Source: an uncultured Pseudomonadota bacterium (GTDB taxonomy: Bacteria > Myxococcota_A > UBA796 > GCA-2862545). From it: a stretch of 64,000 bases of DNA. The DNA lies in assembly GCA_913061235.1 (NCBI GenBank), contig CAJXTB010000015.1:88585-152584 (forward strand), given 5' to 3'. The notes below the pieces were generated by a model that was given only the letters and a program-made list of their open reading frames with translations, did no database searches and was not told where the DNA came from. Below, in pieces: positions 17,277 through 24,871 of the stretch (its first letter is position 1; each line of letters opens with the position of its first letter). The position numbers and the translations under genes were made by a program.

Positions 17277-18263
17277 TCAGGCAGCAGAAGGTAGCGCACT
17301 GGGCGGGTTTCGGCGCCAAATCCCGGCCAAGATGAGGCCCGCAATAATGTGCCAGATACCCCACCACGCCGCAACAACGGCCATTCCACCGAGACCGCCG
17401 AAGAAGCCAAAGATGAGGACCAGCCCTAAGCCCGAGTTCTGGATCCCAACTTCGATCGACAGAGCCCGTCGGTCCGCTTCCGGCAGCCGCAGCAGACGTC
17501 CTGCCGAGTACCCCAGTGTGAGTCCAACAGCGTTGAGCACGGCAACGGGCACAAAGACATCGCCAATGACGGTAAAAAAGGCGTCTATGTTGGACGAAAA
17601 AGCAAGTGCAATCAGCGCAACAAAGAAGACTAGCGACAGCACTGTCATGATGGGCTTGAGTCGCTTGGCCACCTTCGGCAACCACTGGCGGGTCGACATT
17701 CCCAGAGCGACGGGCACCACCAACAGCAGCGCCACGGTCCCAGCCATGTCGCTTGGGCTCAACGAAAAGTCCTGCAACAGTGCCGCGGTTTCAGGGCTTC
17801 GGCTGCCCCAAAAAGCAAGATTAAACGGGGTGGTCACGACTGCTGCCAGCGTGGAGATGGCGGTCATGCCTACGCTGACCTCGACTCGGCCCCGCGCGAA
17901 CTGGGTCAGCCAGTTGCTGACGTTGCCCCCAGGACACGCCGCAACGAGCATCATGCCGAGAGCCATGCTGGGTGTCGGCGCCAACCAGAGGGCGAGCGGA
18001 CAGGCCAGCGCGGGCAGAATGAGGAACTGGCACACCATGCCAATGAGCGGCGCCTTCGGGTCCTTGACCAGCCGTACAAAGTCCGCCGGTCGCAGCTCAA
18101 GAGCCACGCCGAACATGATGATGGCAAGCGCGATGTTGAGCGCTTGAAGAGACCCTGCATCGAACTGCAGAGTGAGGGTGTCAACGGGGTGCAAGGCGGC
18201 TCCAGGGGGCCACCCTACCAGGGATGCGCAGACCCTTAGGGCAACACAGCGCCAATCTGCCAA
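17277..18263 (-). CDS. Bile acid:sodium symporter (BASS) family transporter
   Basis: A 328-residue integral membrane protein with nine to ten hydrophobic helices. It has the BASS-family hallmarks: VAACPGGNVSNWLT in the fourth/fifth helix region and EVGIQNSGLGLVL in the crossover helix near the C terminus. Family members import organic anions with sodium. The first 30 residues overlap the end of the upstream lipoprotein gene and are less like the family, so translation may begin later; I kept the ATG at 18263. The next two genes, in the same direction, encode a deacylase and an esterase, so the transporter probably supplies their substrate. Confidence 0.85.
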   Translation of the reverse strand: MADWRCVALRVCASLVGWPPGAALHPVDTLTLQFDAGSLQALNIALAIIMFGVALELRPADFVRLVKDPKAPLIGMVCQFLILPALACPLALWLAPTPSMALGMMLVAACPGGNVSNWLTQFARGRVEVSVGMTAISTLAAVVTTPFNLAFWGSRSPETAALLQDFSLSPSDMAGTVALLLVVPVALGMSTRQWLPKVAKRLKPIMTVLSLVFFVALIALAFSSNIDAFFTVIGDVFVPVAVLNAVGLTLGYSAGRLLRLPEADRRALSIEVGIQNSGLGLVLIFGFFGGLGGMAVVAAWWGIWHIIAGLILAGIWRRNPPSALPSAA

Positions 18264-19107
18264 TGAATGGCGGCCACATCGTTTGTGATGCCGTCACCCG
18301 CCGAGCCCGTTCCGTTGGAGACGTTGCCGACCTCGACCACCGTGTACGCGGCTGTCGCCAACGACGGCAGGTCGTCCAAGGTCAGTGAGAAGAAGTCACT
18401 ACCGCTCGTGACACCGCAGTAGATGCTGTCCAAGACATCCCCGTTCTCGCCGACGGTCGTGAACCCGAGGATTACGGCGTTTGCCTGGTTTGTCCAGGAC
18501 AAGCGCATGCCTGACCGTCCGACGGATGGTGGCTGGCTGCCCGTCATGTCTGGGTCGGTGATGGTGAGGCGGCTGGGCGTGCTGAACAGCTCAACGCCTC
18601 CCATCGTTCCAAAGTCGGTCTCGACGGTGTTCATGTCGTAGCCACCGGCGTGCCCAAGAGACGTTCCCGCCGGAATGGACATGCCCCAAAAGGGCTCATC
18701 CGCCTGGTATGCCAGAGACAGTTCGGTGCGGCCAGACAAGACAATGGCAGCGGCATCGGGAGACTCTAGGCCGTTGTCGATGCCGCTGTTCACCAGCTCG
18801 CTTGCCTGGCAGTTGCCATCCCCACCCGCGAATCGCGCCAACGCTGAGCGCGCTCCACCATCGATGACGAAGAGAATAGCCGTGCCACCTGTGAGTTCGC
18901 CGTCGACCGACCCTTCCCCCAATAGGTGCCGCGTTGCTCGCCCCACATGACCTGGCCGACAAGGTTCAGCTCGCCTTGGTCAACGTCAGACGAGTCCGAC
19001 CCGGAAGAACCGTCCACGTACGACTCGTAGGGGTCACCCAGGTACGGCCAACAGGCCGACAGCGACAAGGTAAACAGAACAGCGGACAGGGAGCGGAGGT
19101 GTGTCAT
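18236..19107 (-). pseudogene. Lipoprotein gene with a single-base frameshift
   Basis: Two frames together encode one plausible lipoprotein. The first, from ATG 19107 after a GGGAG, gives MTHLRSLSAVLFTLSLSAC and a Ser/Asp-rich linker, up to WGEQRGTYW. The second frame continues as GEGSVDGELTGG and runs to a stop at 18236. The frames join exactly at a run of five C on the plus strand (18916-18920, five G in the gene); six would give one open frame of roughly 290 residues. Beyond the join the first frame loses protein-like character and stops at 18790. This is a true frameshift, a homopolymer sequencing error, or slippage. The C-terminal part is beta-rich and of unknown function. It overlaps the transporter gene by 28 bp. 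Confidence 0.75.
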
Positions 19108-19140
19108 GGCTCCCGCATACCCTGTCATTTGGTCGGTTGT

Positions 19141-20406
19141 CTAACCCTTGTCTGACGTCATCCAGGACCGCACTTTGCTGTGCAGGTCTGTGGCCTCTTG
19201 CAGGGCCTTAAGTCGACCTAGCACTACATCAACCGCACTGTGAAGGCGCCGAAGTTCGTCCTCAGAACCGACCAATGGCACCGACAGATCGAGCTGTAGC
19301 AGCGCAGTGGGGTCTGGGTTGGCTTCCAGTTGCGAAGCGAGTCCGGCAACGTCCAAGGCACCGTCTTCAACCGGGAGCCACAGGTCCGCGAGCGGTGACA
19401 CATCGATCTTGGGCTCGGCGAACTCACAGACAAAGATGCTGCCCTCTTCGGTGGGTTGCACAGCGACCGACCCGCCAGATGCGCGCGCCACAGCAGACAA
19501 CACAAACAGGTTGGTGGGAAGCGTAATGCCGTCTGAGGGCGTGTCCGAGACCAGCAGCGCTTGCAGGTCGTCACTGCCGCCCTCTTCCGCAATCAGCAAC
19601 AGCCGGTCATTCGCGAGTCCACGCAGACGGTCCAGCGCATGCACAGCCCCAACCGGGATGGGCAGCGCGCCAAGGTCAAGGTCCTCGGCAATCTCCTCGA
19701 CAGACGCTCGAACGCGGTCGTCTTGGTAGTAGACGGTATCCGTGTCACGCCAGCGCCACTCAAGCTCCAACCGATGCAGGTGGTGGGGTCGAGGGGGGTC
19801 GGGAATCGACGTAGGTCCGGTGAGCATGACGAGTGCTTCACGCAGATTGCCCATGTCAAAGCGAACGAGGTCGGCGGGTCTGCGCCCAAGGTCCCCATGA
19901 GTGCACACGACGAGCGGGTTGCGGGTTGCCCCAGGAAAGACGTTGTCACCCTTCGTGAGGGTCACCACAAGGGGGTCCAGCGCGGGGTCGTAGCAAGCCA
20001 CGTCAACGAGGCCCTTGCGAATGTAAGGCCGCAACACCGAGTCTCGCGCAAGCAGCTGTGCCGTCCGTTTGTCCGGATCGGTGACGACGACACGGAAACG
20101 AACCGGGCTCGAGGCTTCCAGCAAGGTGGTGCACAGCTCCCGCGAATACTCGCCAGATCCCGCGGAGAGCTCAACAACGTCCACTGTATCCGTCAGATCC
20201 AGCTCGCGACTCTTTGCCCACACCAGCAACGCCTTGGCGGCACGTGTTCCTGCACCAGGCGGTGTGCCTACAGCATCGGGCGGAACCAGACGCCAGAGGA
20301 TGGAACCGGACAACGCGGCACCGGCCTCCACCGTCCGGATGGAGGCACGGTAGTCACCAGAGGAGCCCGCTTTGGGCCCGGAAACGCGAAGGCGAATGGT
20401 CAGCAT
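19141..20406 (-). CDS. SAM-dependent methyltransferase-like protein
   Basis: The 421-residue protein contains VVELSAGSGEYSREL near residue 77, which fits the glycine-rich motif I of class I methyltransferases. A VVVTDPDKRTAQLL stretch follows where the acidic SAM-ribose contact is expected. The later half (two further alpha/beta blocks, a Trp-rich HRLELEWRWRDT segment, and a helical C-terminal 100 residues) does not match a specific subfamily that I know. No signal peptide or membrane helix is seen. It is divergent from pyrB with 40 bp between the starts and stands upstream of the frameshifted lipoprotein gene. Methylation target unknown; a regulatory or degenerate methyltransferase is possible. 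Confidence 0.6.
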   Translation of the reverse strand: MLTIRLRVSGPKAGSSGDYRASIRTVEAGAALSGSILWRLVPPDAVGTPPGAGTRAAKALLVWAKSRELDLTDTVDVVELSAGSGEYSRELCTTLLEASSPVRFRVVVTDPDKRTAQLLARDSVLRPYIRKGLVDVACYDPALDPLVVTLTKGDNVFPGATRNPLVVCTHGDLGRRPADLVRFDMGNLREALVMLTGPTSIPDPPRPHHLHRLELEWRWRDTDTVYYQDDRVRASVEEIAEDLDLGALPIPVGAVHALDRLRGLANDRLLLIAEEGGSDDLQALLVSDTPSDGITLPTNLFVLSAVARASGGSVAVQPTEEGSIFVCEFAEPKIDVSPLADLWLPVEDGALDVAGLASQLEANPDPTALLQLDLSVPLVGSEDELRRLHSAVDVVLGRLKALQEATDLHSKVRSWMTSDKG

Positions 20407-20446
20407 CGTTCAGCCCTAACGTGCTAGAGCGCGCGCGGAGGTATGG

Positions 20447-21529
20447 ATGGACCCGTCAAGCTTCGAGGCATTCAGCGAAGACCTACAGACCGAGTCCGGG
20501 CGCCAAGCTCGCTTGGATAGGCGCGGTCAACCCTTCCACGTTCTGCGCAGCCAGCAGTTCAGCCGACCGGTCATTGAGCGACTATGTCAGACGGCAACGG
20601 CGATTCGTCGGCTCGACCGCGATGTGACAGGACGCGCCTTCCTGCGCGGCATTCTGCCCGGTCACCGGGTCTTGTGCCTGTTCGCACAGCCGTCCACGCG
20701 CACAGCAGAGAGCTTTGTTGCCGCCAGCGAGAAGCTGGGCGCCACAGCACGGGTCATCAACGACCTGCGCTTGTCGAGCTTTGCCAAGGGCGAGACCGTC
20801 GAAGATGCCGTCCGAGTGCTGTCGAGCTTCTACGACACCCTCGTCACCCGCCATGGAGATGACGCCTTCGCTGAGCGCGCCGCATGGGCACTGTCCGCGT
20901 CGGGCAGACCCATTCCAGTGGTCTCAGGCGGAAGTGGAACCACACAACATCCGACCCAAGCTCTGCTGGACGTGTACACGCTTCAGCGCACCCTGGAGCG
21001 CCGCGGCGGCATTGACGGAAAGCGAATCTTGCTCGTGGGAGACATTGGTCGCAACCGAACAGCGCGGTCATTAGCCATGCTGCTGTCACGGTTCGACATC
21101 ACGGATATTGATGTGGCCTGTGTGCCCAAGCACCAACCCGAGCCCGCCTTCCGCCAGCATTTTGATGACTGTGGCATCCGTCTGAATCGCCACAACTCGC
21201 TGGACGATGCCATCCGCACACTCGGCCACAACCTAGACGCGCTGTACATGACTCGGTTGCAGCAGGAGTGGGACGGTGAAGGTCAGCCCCTAGGCACCCA
21301 CCCAGACTTTGTGCTTGAGCCACGCTTTCGCTCGCTTCTACGCGACGACTGCGCAATCTTGCACCCGCTGCCACGCGTCAACGAGCTTCCCGATTCGTGG
21401 GAAGACCATGCTGGCTTTGTGGTCTGGCGCCAGGTTCGCAACGGCATGTGGCTACGCGCGGCGTTGCTCGCCACCATCCACGGGGCTGACGCTGAGATCT
21501 TGGCCCGCTCCGGCAGACAAGCGGTCTGA
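20447..21529 (+). CDS. pyrB: Aspartate carbamoyltransferase catalytic subunit
   Basis: This enzyme joins carbamoyl phosphate and aspartate in the second step of pyrimidine synthesis. The 360-residue sequence has the carbamoyl-phosphate loop (PSTRT, residues 82-86), the mobile-loop KGET with Lys114, the TQHPTQALLDVY motif and HPLPR near residue 310. HPLPR distinguishes it from ornithine carbamoyltransferase, which has HCLP. The usual second Arg of STRTR is Ala here. The N terminus has about 25 extra residues compared with E. coli PyrB. GGAGG six bases upstream supports the ATG at 20447. No regulatory subunit gene (pyrI) is adjacent. The 3' end overlaps the convergent acetyltransferase gene by 78 bp. 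Confidence 0.88.
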   Translation: MDPSSFEAFSEDLQTESGRQARLDRRGQPFHVLRSQQFSRPVIERLCQTATAIRRLDRDVTGRAFLRGILPGHRVLCLFAQPSTRTAESFVAASEKLGATARVINDLRLSSFAKGETVEDAVRVLSSFYDTLVTRHGDDAFAERAAWALSASGRPIPVVSGGSGTTQHPTQALLDVYTLQRTLERRGGIDGKRILLVGDIGRNRTARSLAMLLSRFDITDIDVACVPKHQPEPAFRQHFDDCGIRLNRHNSLDDAIRTLGHNLDALYMTRLQQEWDGEGQPLGTHPDFVLEPRFRSLLRDDCAILHPLPRVNELPDSWEDHAGFVVWRQVRNGMWLRAALLATIHGADAEILARSGRQAV

Positions 21530-21790
21530 CCATTCCGGGTGCCGCTCAAAGGCGTACTCAACATACGAGCAGTCCGGCACCACAACCCAGTCTCGATTCC
21601 GAGCAACCCGAACGGCAGACGCGACCAAGGTCTCCGCAACGCCGCGCCCGCGCAGACGGGGCTCGACCCACGTTTGGTTCACGACGACCTGCCGGTCCTG
21701 ACGGGTGTAGGTCAACTCTCCAACGCGACGGCCGCCGCGCTGCACCACAAACGCTCCCCCATTGTCTGTTCCGATGTGTGCAATATCCAT
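21452..21790 (-). CDS. GNAT-family N-acetyltransferase, short YjdJ-like type
   Basis: A 112-residue protein with the compact GNAT fold: VGELTYTR, then VNQTWVEPRLRGRGVAETLV, where RGRGVA is the acetyl-CoA pyrophosphate loop. VVPDCSYVEYAFERHPEW follows, a signature of the small GCN5-related acetyltransferases of unknown substrate. A GGAGG upstream of the ATG at 21790 supports the start. The last 26 residues are encoded antisense to the 3' end of pyrB and extend beyond the conserved fold. It is divergent from the metal permease gene. Confidence 0.85.
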   Translation of the reverse strand: MDIAHIGTDNGGAFVVQRGGRRVGELTYTRQDRQVVVNQTWVEPRLRGRGVAETLVASAVRVARNRDWVVVPDCSYVEYAFERHPEWSDRLSAGAGQDLSVSPVDGGEQRRA

Positions 21791-21856
21791 AGGAGGGTCC
21801 TCCAGTTTCCGCCGATTTGGAGTGTACCGAAAGTGGTGCTTCGGAGGAGAAAGAAA

Positions 21857-21934
21857 ATGTCGCCACTGGTCATTGAGCGACGGAGAGACGGCTCGGCGTT
21901 AAGACCGCCCACTTTCGGGAGTCGGACGTGCTGA
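21857..21934 (+). CDS. Possible 25-residue leader ORF before the metal permease
   Basis: A short ORF (MSPLVIERRRDGSALRPP and seven more residues, ending in Cys) starts at an ATG preceded by GGAGGAG, a stronger Shine-Dalgarno than that of the next gene. Its stop codon (21932-21934) overlaps the GTG start of the permease at 21928. A 5-bp hairpin (CCGAA/TTCGG, 21827-21844) stands just upstream. Translation of this ORF could drive or gate translation of the permease. There is no known homologue to cite, so it may also be chance. Confidence 0.4.
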   Translation: MSPLVIERRRDGSALRPPTFGSRTC

Positions 21935-23778
21935 TCGCGGCAATCATCGCCCTATTCGTTGGGGTCGCCATTGTTCCGCTGGTCCGCGGGCGACGCCTTG
22001 CACTCGCCGCACTCGACGGATTCGTCCTGACAGCGCTCGCTGGGCTGTTGCTGGTTCATGTGATCCCCGAGAGCATCCATGAGGCCGGTTTTTGGGCCGT
22101 CATCATGGTGGTCGCCGGCGTCTTCTTGCCACGACTGCTCGAAGGCGGAACCCACTCGCATGAGGCCAATCACAAAGAACCGTGGAGCATCCTGACCGTC
22201 GCATCCCTGGGCTTGTTGGTCCATGCATTCTTAGACGGAGGAGCGCTGTCAATTGATGCGCTGCATCTCCACGACTCGGATGCGCTGACGCTCGGCGTGG
22301 TCCTTCATCGTCTGCCTATGGGCATGATTATCGGCCTTTTGGGTTCGAAGGGCCGCCGCTGGCTGCCGTGGGCTGTCGCTAGTGCTGTGGGTGTCGCCAC
22401 CATCGGCGGCTACCAAGCGGGTCTCGAAGCCCTTCCAGCAATGGGCATCACGGGTCTGGCCCTGATGCAAGCGTTGGTCGCAGGCACCCTCGGCCACGTT
22501 GTTCTAGAGCGCGCCCCAGACCTGTCGGACAACACCCAATCGGGGAGACGAGCATCCGCACTCGGAGCGCTGGCGGGAATCGGCCTTAGCGTCGGCCTCT
22601 TGTTCGTTCACGGACACAGCGGCGGTCCGACTCTGGCCATGCAGGCGGCGACAGCGTTGCTCGACTTGCTGTTGGAGTCCGCCCCTGCCCTGCTCATCGC
22701 CTTTGCCGGTGCTGGCCTGCTGACAGCCACTCTACGCGGTGAGCCCTTGAAGTGGATTGCACGCGGCTCGGCACCGACCCAAGCGCTCAAGGGTATGGCT
22801 GTCGGACTGCCTGTACCGGTCTGCTCCTGCGGTGTATTGCCCATCTACCAGACCCTGATTGCACGGGGTGTCCCGGCGTCAGCGGCACTCGCGTTCTTGG
22901 TGGCCACACCAGAGCTCGGGATCGATGCTCTACTCATCTCCATTCCACTGCTCGGCGGCTCTCTGACCCTCGCCCGACTGCTTGCGGCCGCCGTTGTCGC
23001 GTGGTTGACGGGTGTGCTGTTGGGGGCGTGGTTACCGGCCAAGCACTCTCATGCAGAGGCAAAGCCCGAAGACGACCGTCCCCTCGCAGTCCGCATGCGG
23101 GCTGGAATGGTCTGGTCCGTCACCGAGCTCGCTGACCACCTGCTGCCGTGGATGGCTGTGGGACTCGCGGTCGCCGCAATCGCAACCCCGCTTCTCGCAA
23201 CCGACGCTCTGGTTGGTCTGCCGCGGTGGGCACAAGTCCCAGCAGCCGTGCTCATTGGACTGCCAGTGTACGTGTGTGCGTCAGGGTCCACGCCTATCGC
23301 TGCGGTTCTGCTCCACAAGGGCTTGTCGCCCGGCGCCGCCCTCGCATTCTTACTCGCCGGACCCGCCACCAACGCCACGACCTTTGGTGTGCTGCGCGGC
23401 GAGTTCGGTACCCGGGCAGCCATTGCATTCGGCGTTGTCGTTGGCGGTGGCGCCATGCTCGCAGGCTTCGCCGTAGACGCCATTTTCGTCCGCTTTACCC
23501 TAGACGTTGCAGCCGCAGCAGACACGCATGCACACGGTTGGGTGTCGTGGACTGCACTCGGTGGACTCGCTCTGTTGGCTCTCGGCTCTCTGTTCCGCCA
23601 GGGTCCCCGAGGATGGCTCGGCCAACTTTGGGGAGACGGTCACAGTCACGACCATGGCGACCACGACCACAGCCACCACGACCATGCGCACGAACACGAC
23701 CATGCGCACGAACACGACCATACGCACGAACACGACCATGCGCACGAACACGACCATGCGCACGAGCACGACCACTAG
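21928..23778 (+). CDS. Fusion metal transporter: ZIP-like domain plus SO_0444-type permease, His-rich tail
   Basis: The 616-residue membrane protein has two parts. Residues 1-200 have about eight short helices with a His-rich loop (GGTHSHEANH) and HAFLDGGALSIDALHLH and VVLHRLPMG motifs, resembling ZIP divalent-metal transporters. Residues about 210-560 match the two-repeat permease family (DUF318/ArsP-like, SO_0444) with PVPVCSCGVLPIYQTL, VATPELGIDA and the second-repeat YVCASGSTPIAAVL. The C-terminal 45 residues are almost all His, Asp, Glu and Ala (HAHEHD repeats), probably a cytoplasmic or periplasmic metal-binding tail. Export or balance of zinc, copper or a metalloid is likely. GTG at 21928 has GGGAG upstream. 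The stop overlaps the next, convergent gene by 4 bp. Confidence 0.8.
   Translation: MLIAAIIALFVGVAIVPLVRGRRLALAALDGFVLTALAGLLLVHVIPESIHEAGFWAVIMVVAGVFLPRLLEGGTHSHEANHKEPWSILTVASLGLLVHAFLDGGALSIDALHLHDSDALTLGVVLHRLPMGMIIGLLGSKGRRWLPWAVASAVGVATIGGYQAGLEALPAMGITGLALMQALVAGTLGHVVLERAPDLSDNTQSGRRASALGALAGIGLSVGLLFVHGHSGGPTLAMQAATALLDLLLESAPALLIAFAGAGLLTATLRGEPLKWIARGSAPTQALKGMAVGLPVPVCSCGVLPIYQTLIARGVPASAALAFLVATPELGIDALLISIPLLGGSLTLARLLAAAVVAWLTGVLLGAWLPAKHSHAEAKPEDDRPLAVRMRAGMVWSVTELADHLLPWMAVGLAVAAIATPLLATDALVGLPRWAQVPAAVLIGLPVYVCASGSTPIAAVLLHKGLSPGAALAFLLAGPATNATTFGVLRGEFGTRAAIAFGVVVGGGAMLAGFAVDAIFVRFTLDVAAAADTHAHGWVSWTALGGLALLALGSLFRQGPRGWLGQLWGDGHSHDHGDHDHSHHDHAHEHDHAHEHDHTHEHDHAHEHDHAHEHDH
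23683..23772 (+). repeat. Five 18-bp tandem repeats coding for HAHEHD
   Basis: Five adjacent 18-bp units beginning CATGCGCACGAA encode the His-rich end of the transporter. Units three and five differ by one base each. Because the unit is a multiple of three, gain or loss changes the number of metal-binding His residues while keeping the frame and the stop. Confidence 0.9.
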
Positions 23779-24839
23779 GCCGAGGCGGCACCCAGCTCTA
23801 CAAGTTGGTGAGCGACTTCCACAACAAGCGCCAACGATGCCCCAACTGATGCGGCAATCTCGTCCAGGCTTCGCTTGCCGTCCAGAGAGTGCAACACTTC
23901 GACTGCGGCGGGATGAACGTAGACCGCGCGGTAAGGGCCGTCCCACACAAGAACACCCCGTTCCACAACGTTTTCGTCTGCGTCAAGCTTGGGAATGATG
24001 AGCCCGTCAGCAACAGCTTTCGGGAACGGACCGGCCACGCCAGGAGGGGCATCCCCTAGCAGCGTGGACCAGTTTGGAACCTGTCCAGCGACCAATCCAG
24101 CCAGTCCATAGGTGTCCATGGCGGTCTGATTCGGCAGCAGGTTGCGCAGCTGGTCGTGGGCAGCAAGGCCATCTGCCCCTGTCGGGACGAAGCTCTCAAA
24201 CTCGACTGCCACAATGCCGTCGCTGTCCACCAGCGCCAGAACGTCATCCAGGGTGGCGGCGAGCTTGTCTCCCGGCATGCGGCAGTAGCATGGCAAGTCA
24301 ACCGGCTCTGCGGGGGCCATCGGCTGTCCCGTTGCCACACAGACCGCAGGTGCCCCATCCCGTGGCCCACGAGCCACCACACCGTAATTCACCTGCGGGT
24401 CGAGCTGTTGCCGCATCCACTCCTCATCCGGCAGCGGCCATCGCCGATCTACCGTGCGCGGCCAGCCCAAGACCGGGGCCAAGACTTCCGTTGCCCGCGA
24501 CAACACCGCAAGTGCATCGCCATTGGGGCCCCGCTTCCAGGCCTCACGCGCATCCTCAATGAGGGCGCCCAGCGGGTAAGTGTCGAGCAATGCGATGACA
24601 TGTTCGGCGGCAGCAGCGACCTGGTAGGGCGTCTTACCGGCTCGCAAGACGGCATCCGCCAACACTCGGCGTACCGGCCCCACGTACATGCTGCGCACGT
24701 ACAAGGCATCTCGAAGCCGGATTCCAAGGTCTACGGTCCCAATCGGCTCGGTTCCGTGCGGCGGAAACGGTCCCGGCGGATACAGCGGTGTCCAGTCGGC
24801 GCTAGAAATGGTGACCTCTACAATGCAACCCCATACCAC
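23775..24839 (-). CDS. Hypothetical protein with PqqD-like C-terminal helices
   Basis: A 354-residue soluble protein that I cannot place in a family. The first two thirds are mixed helix and strand with many Pro and Trp. A single Cys pair sits in CYCRMPGD near residue 183. The last 45 residues (VLHSLDGKRSLDEIAASVGAS, then a Leu/Val helix) look like the winged-helix PqqD/RiPP-recognition type fold, or simply a small HTH. The first start (GTG 24839) lies 32 bp from the divergent HAD nucleotidase gene, so the two may share a promoter. No RiPP precursor or radical-SAM partner is near. Function unknown. Confidence 0.6.
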   Translation of the reverse strand: MVWGCIVEVTISSADWTPLYPPGPFPPHGTEPIGTVDLGIRLRDALYVRSMYVGPVRRVLADAVLRAGKTPYQVAAAAEHVIALLDTYPLGALIEDAREAWKRGPNGDALAVLSRATEVLAPVLGWPRTVDRRWPLPDEEWMRQQLDPQVNYGVVARGPRDGAPAVCVATGQPMAPAEPVDLPCYCRMPGDKLAATLDDVLALVDSDGIVAVEFESFVPTGADGLAAHDQLRNLLPNQTAMDTYGLAGLVAGQVPNWSTLLGDAPPGVAGPFPKAVADGLIIPKLDADENVVERGVLVWDGPYRAVYVHPAAVEVLHSLDGKRSLDEIAASVGASLALVVEVAHQLVELGAASA

Positions 24840-24871
24840 GCGCAGCCGGTCGGGCGCGCACAGAGGTCATC

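Noticed and set aside
17277..18263. Arsenite or other secondary transporter instead of BASS
   Set aside because: The CPGGNVS and EVGIQNSGL motifs point to the BASS family.
20447..21529. Ornithine carbamoyltransferase
   Set aside because: HPLPR and the KGET loop match aspartate carbamoyltransferase.
23683..23772. CRISPR-like or satellite repeat
   Set aside because: In-frame coding repeat for HAHEHD in a permease, without spacers.
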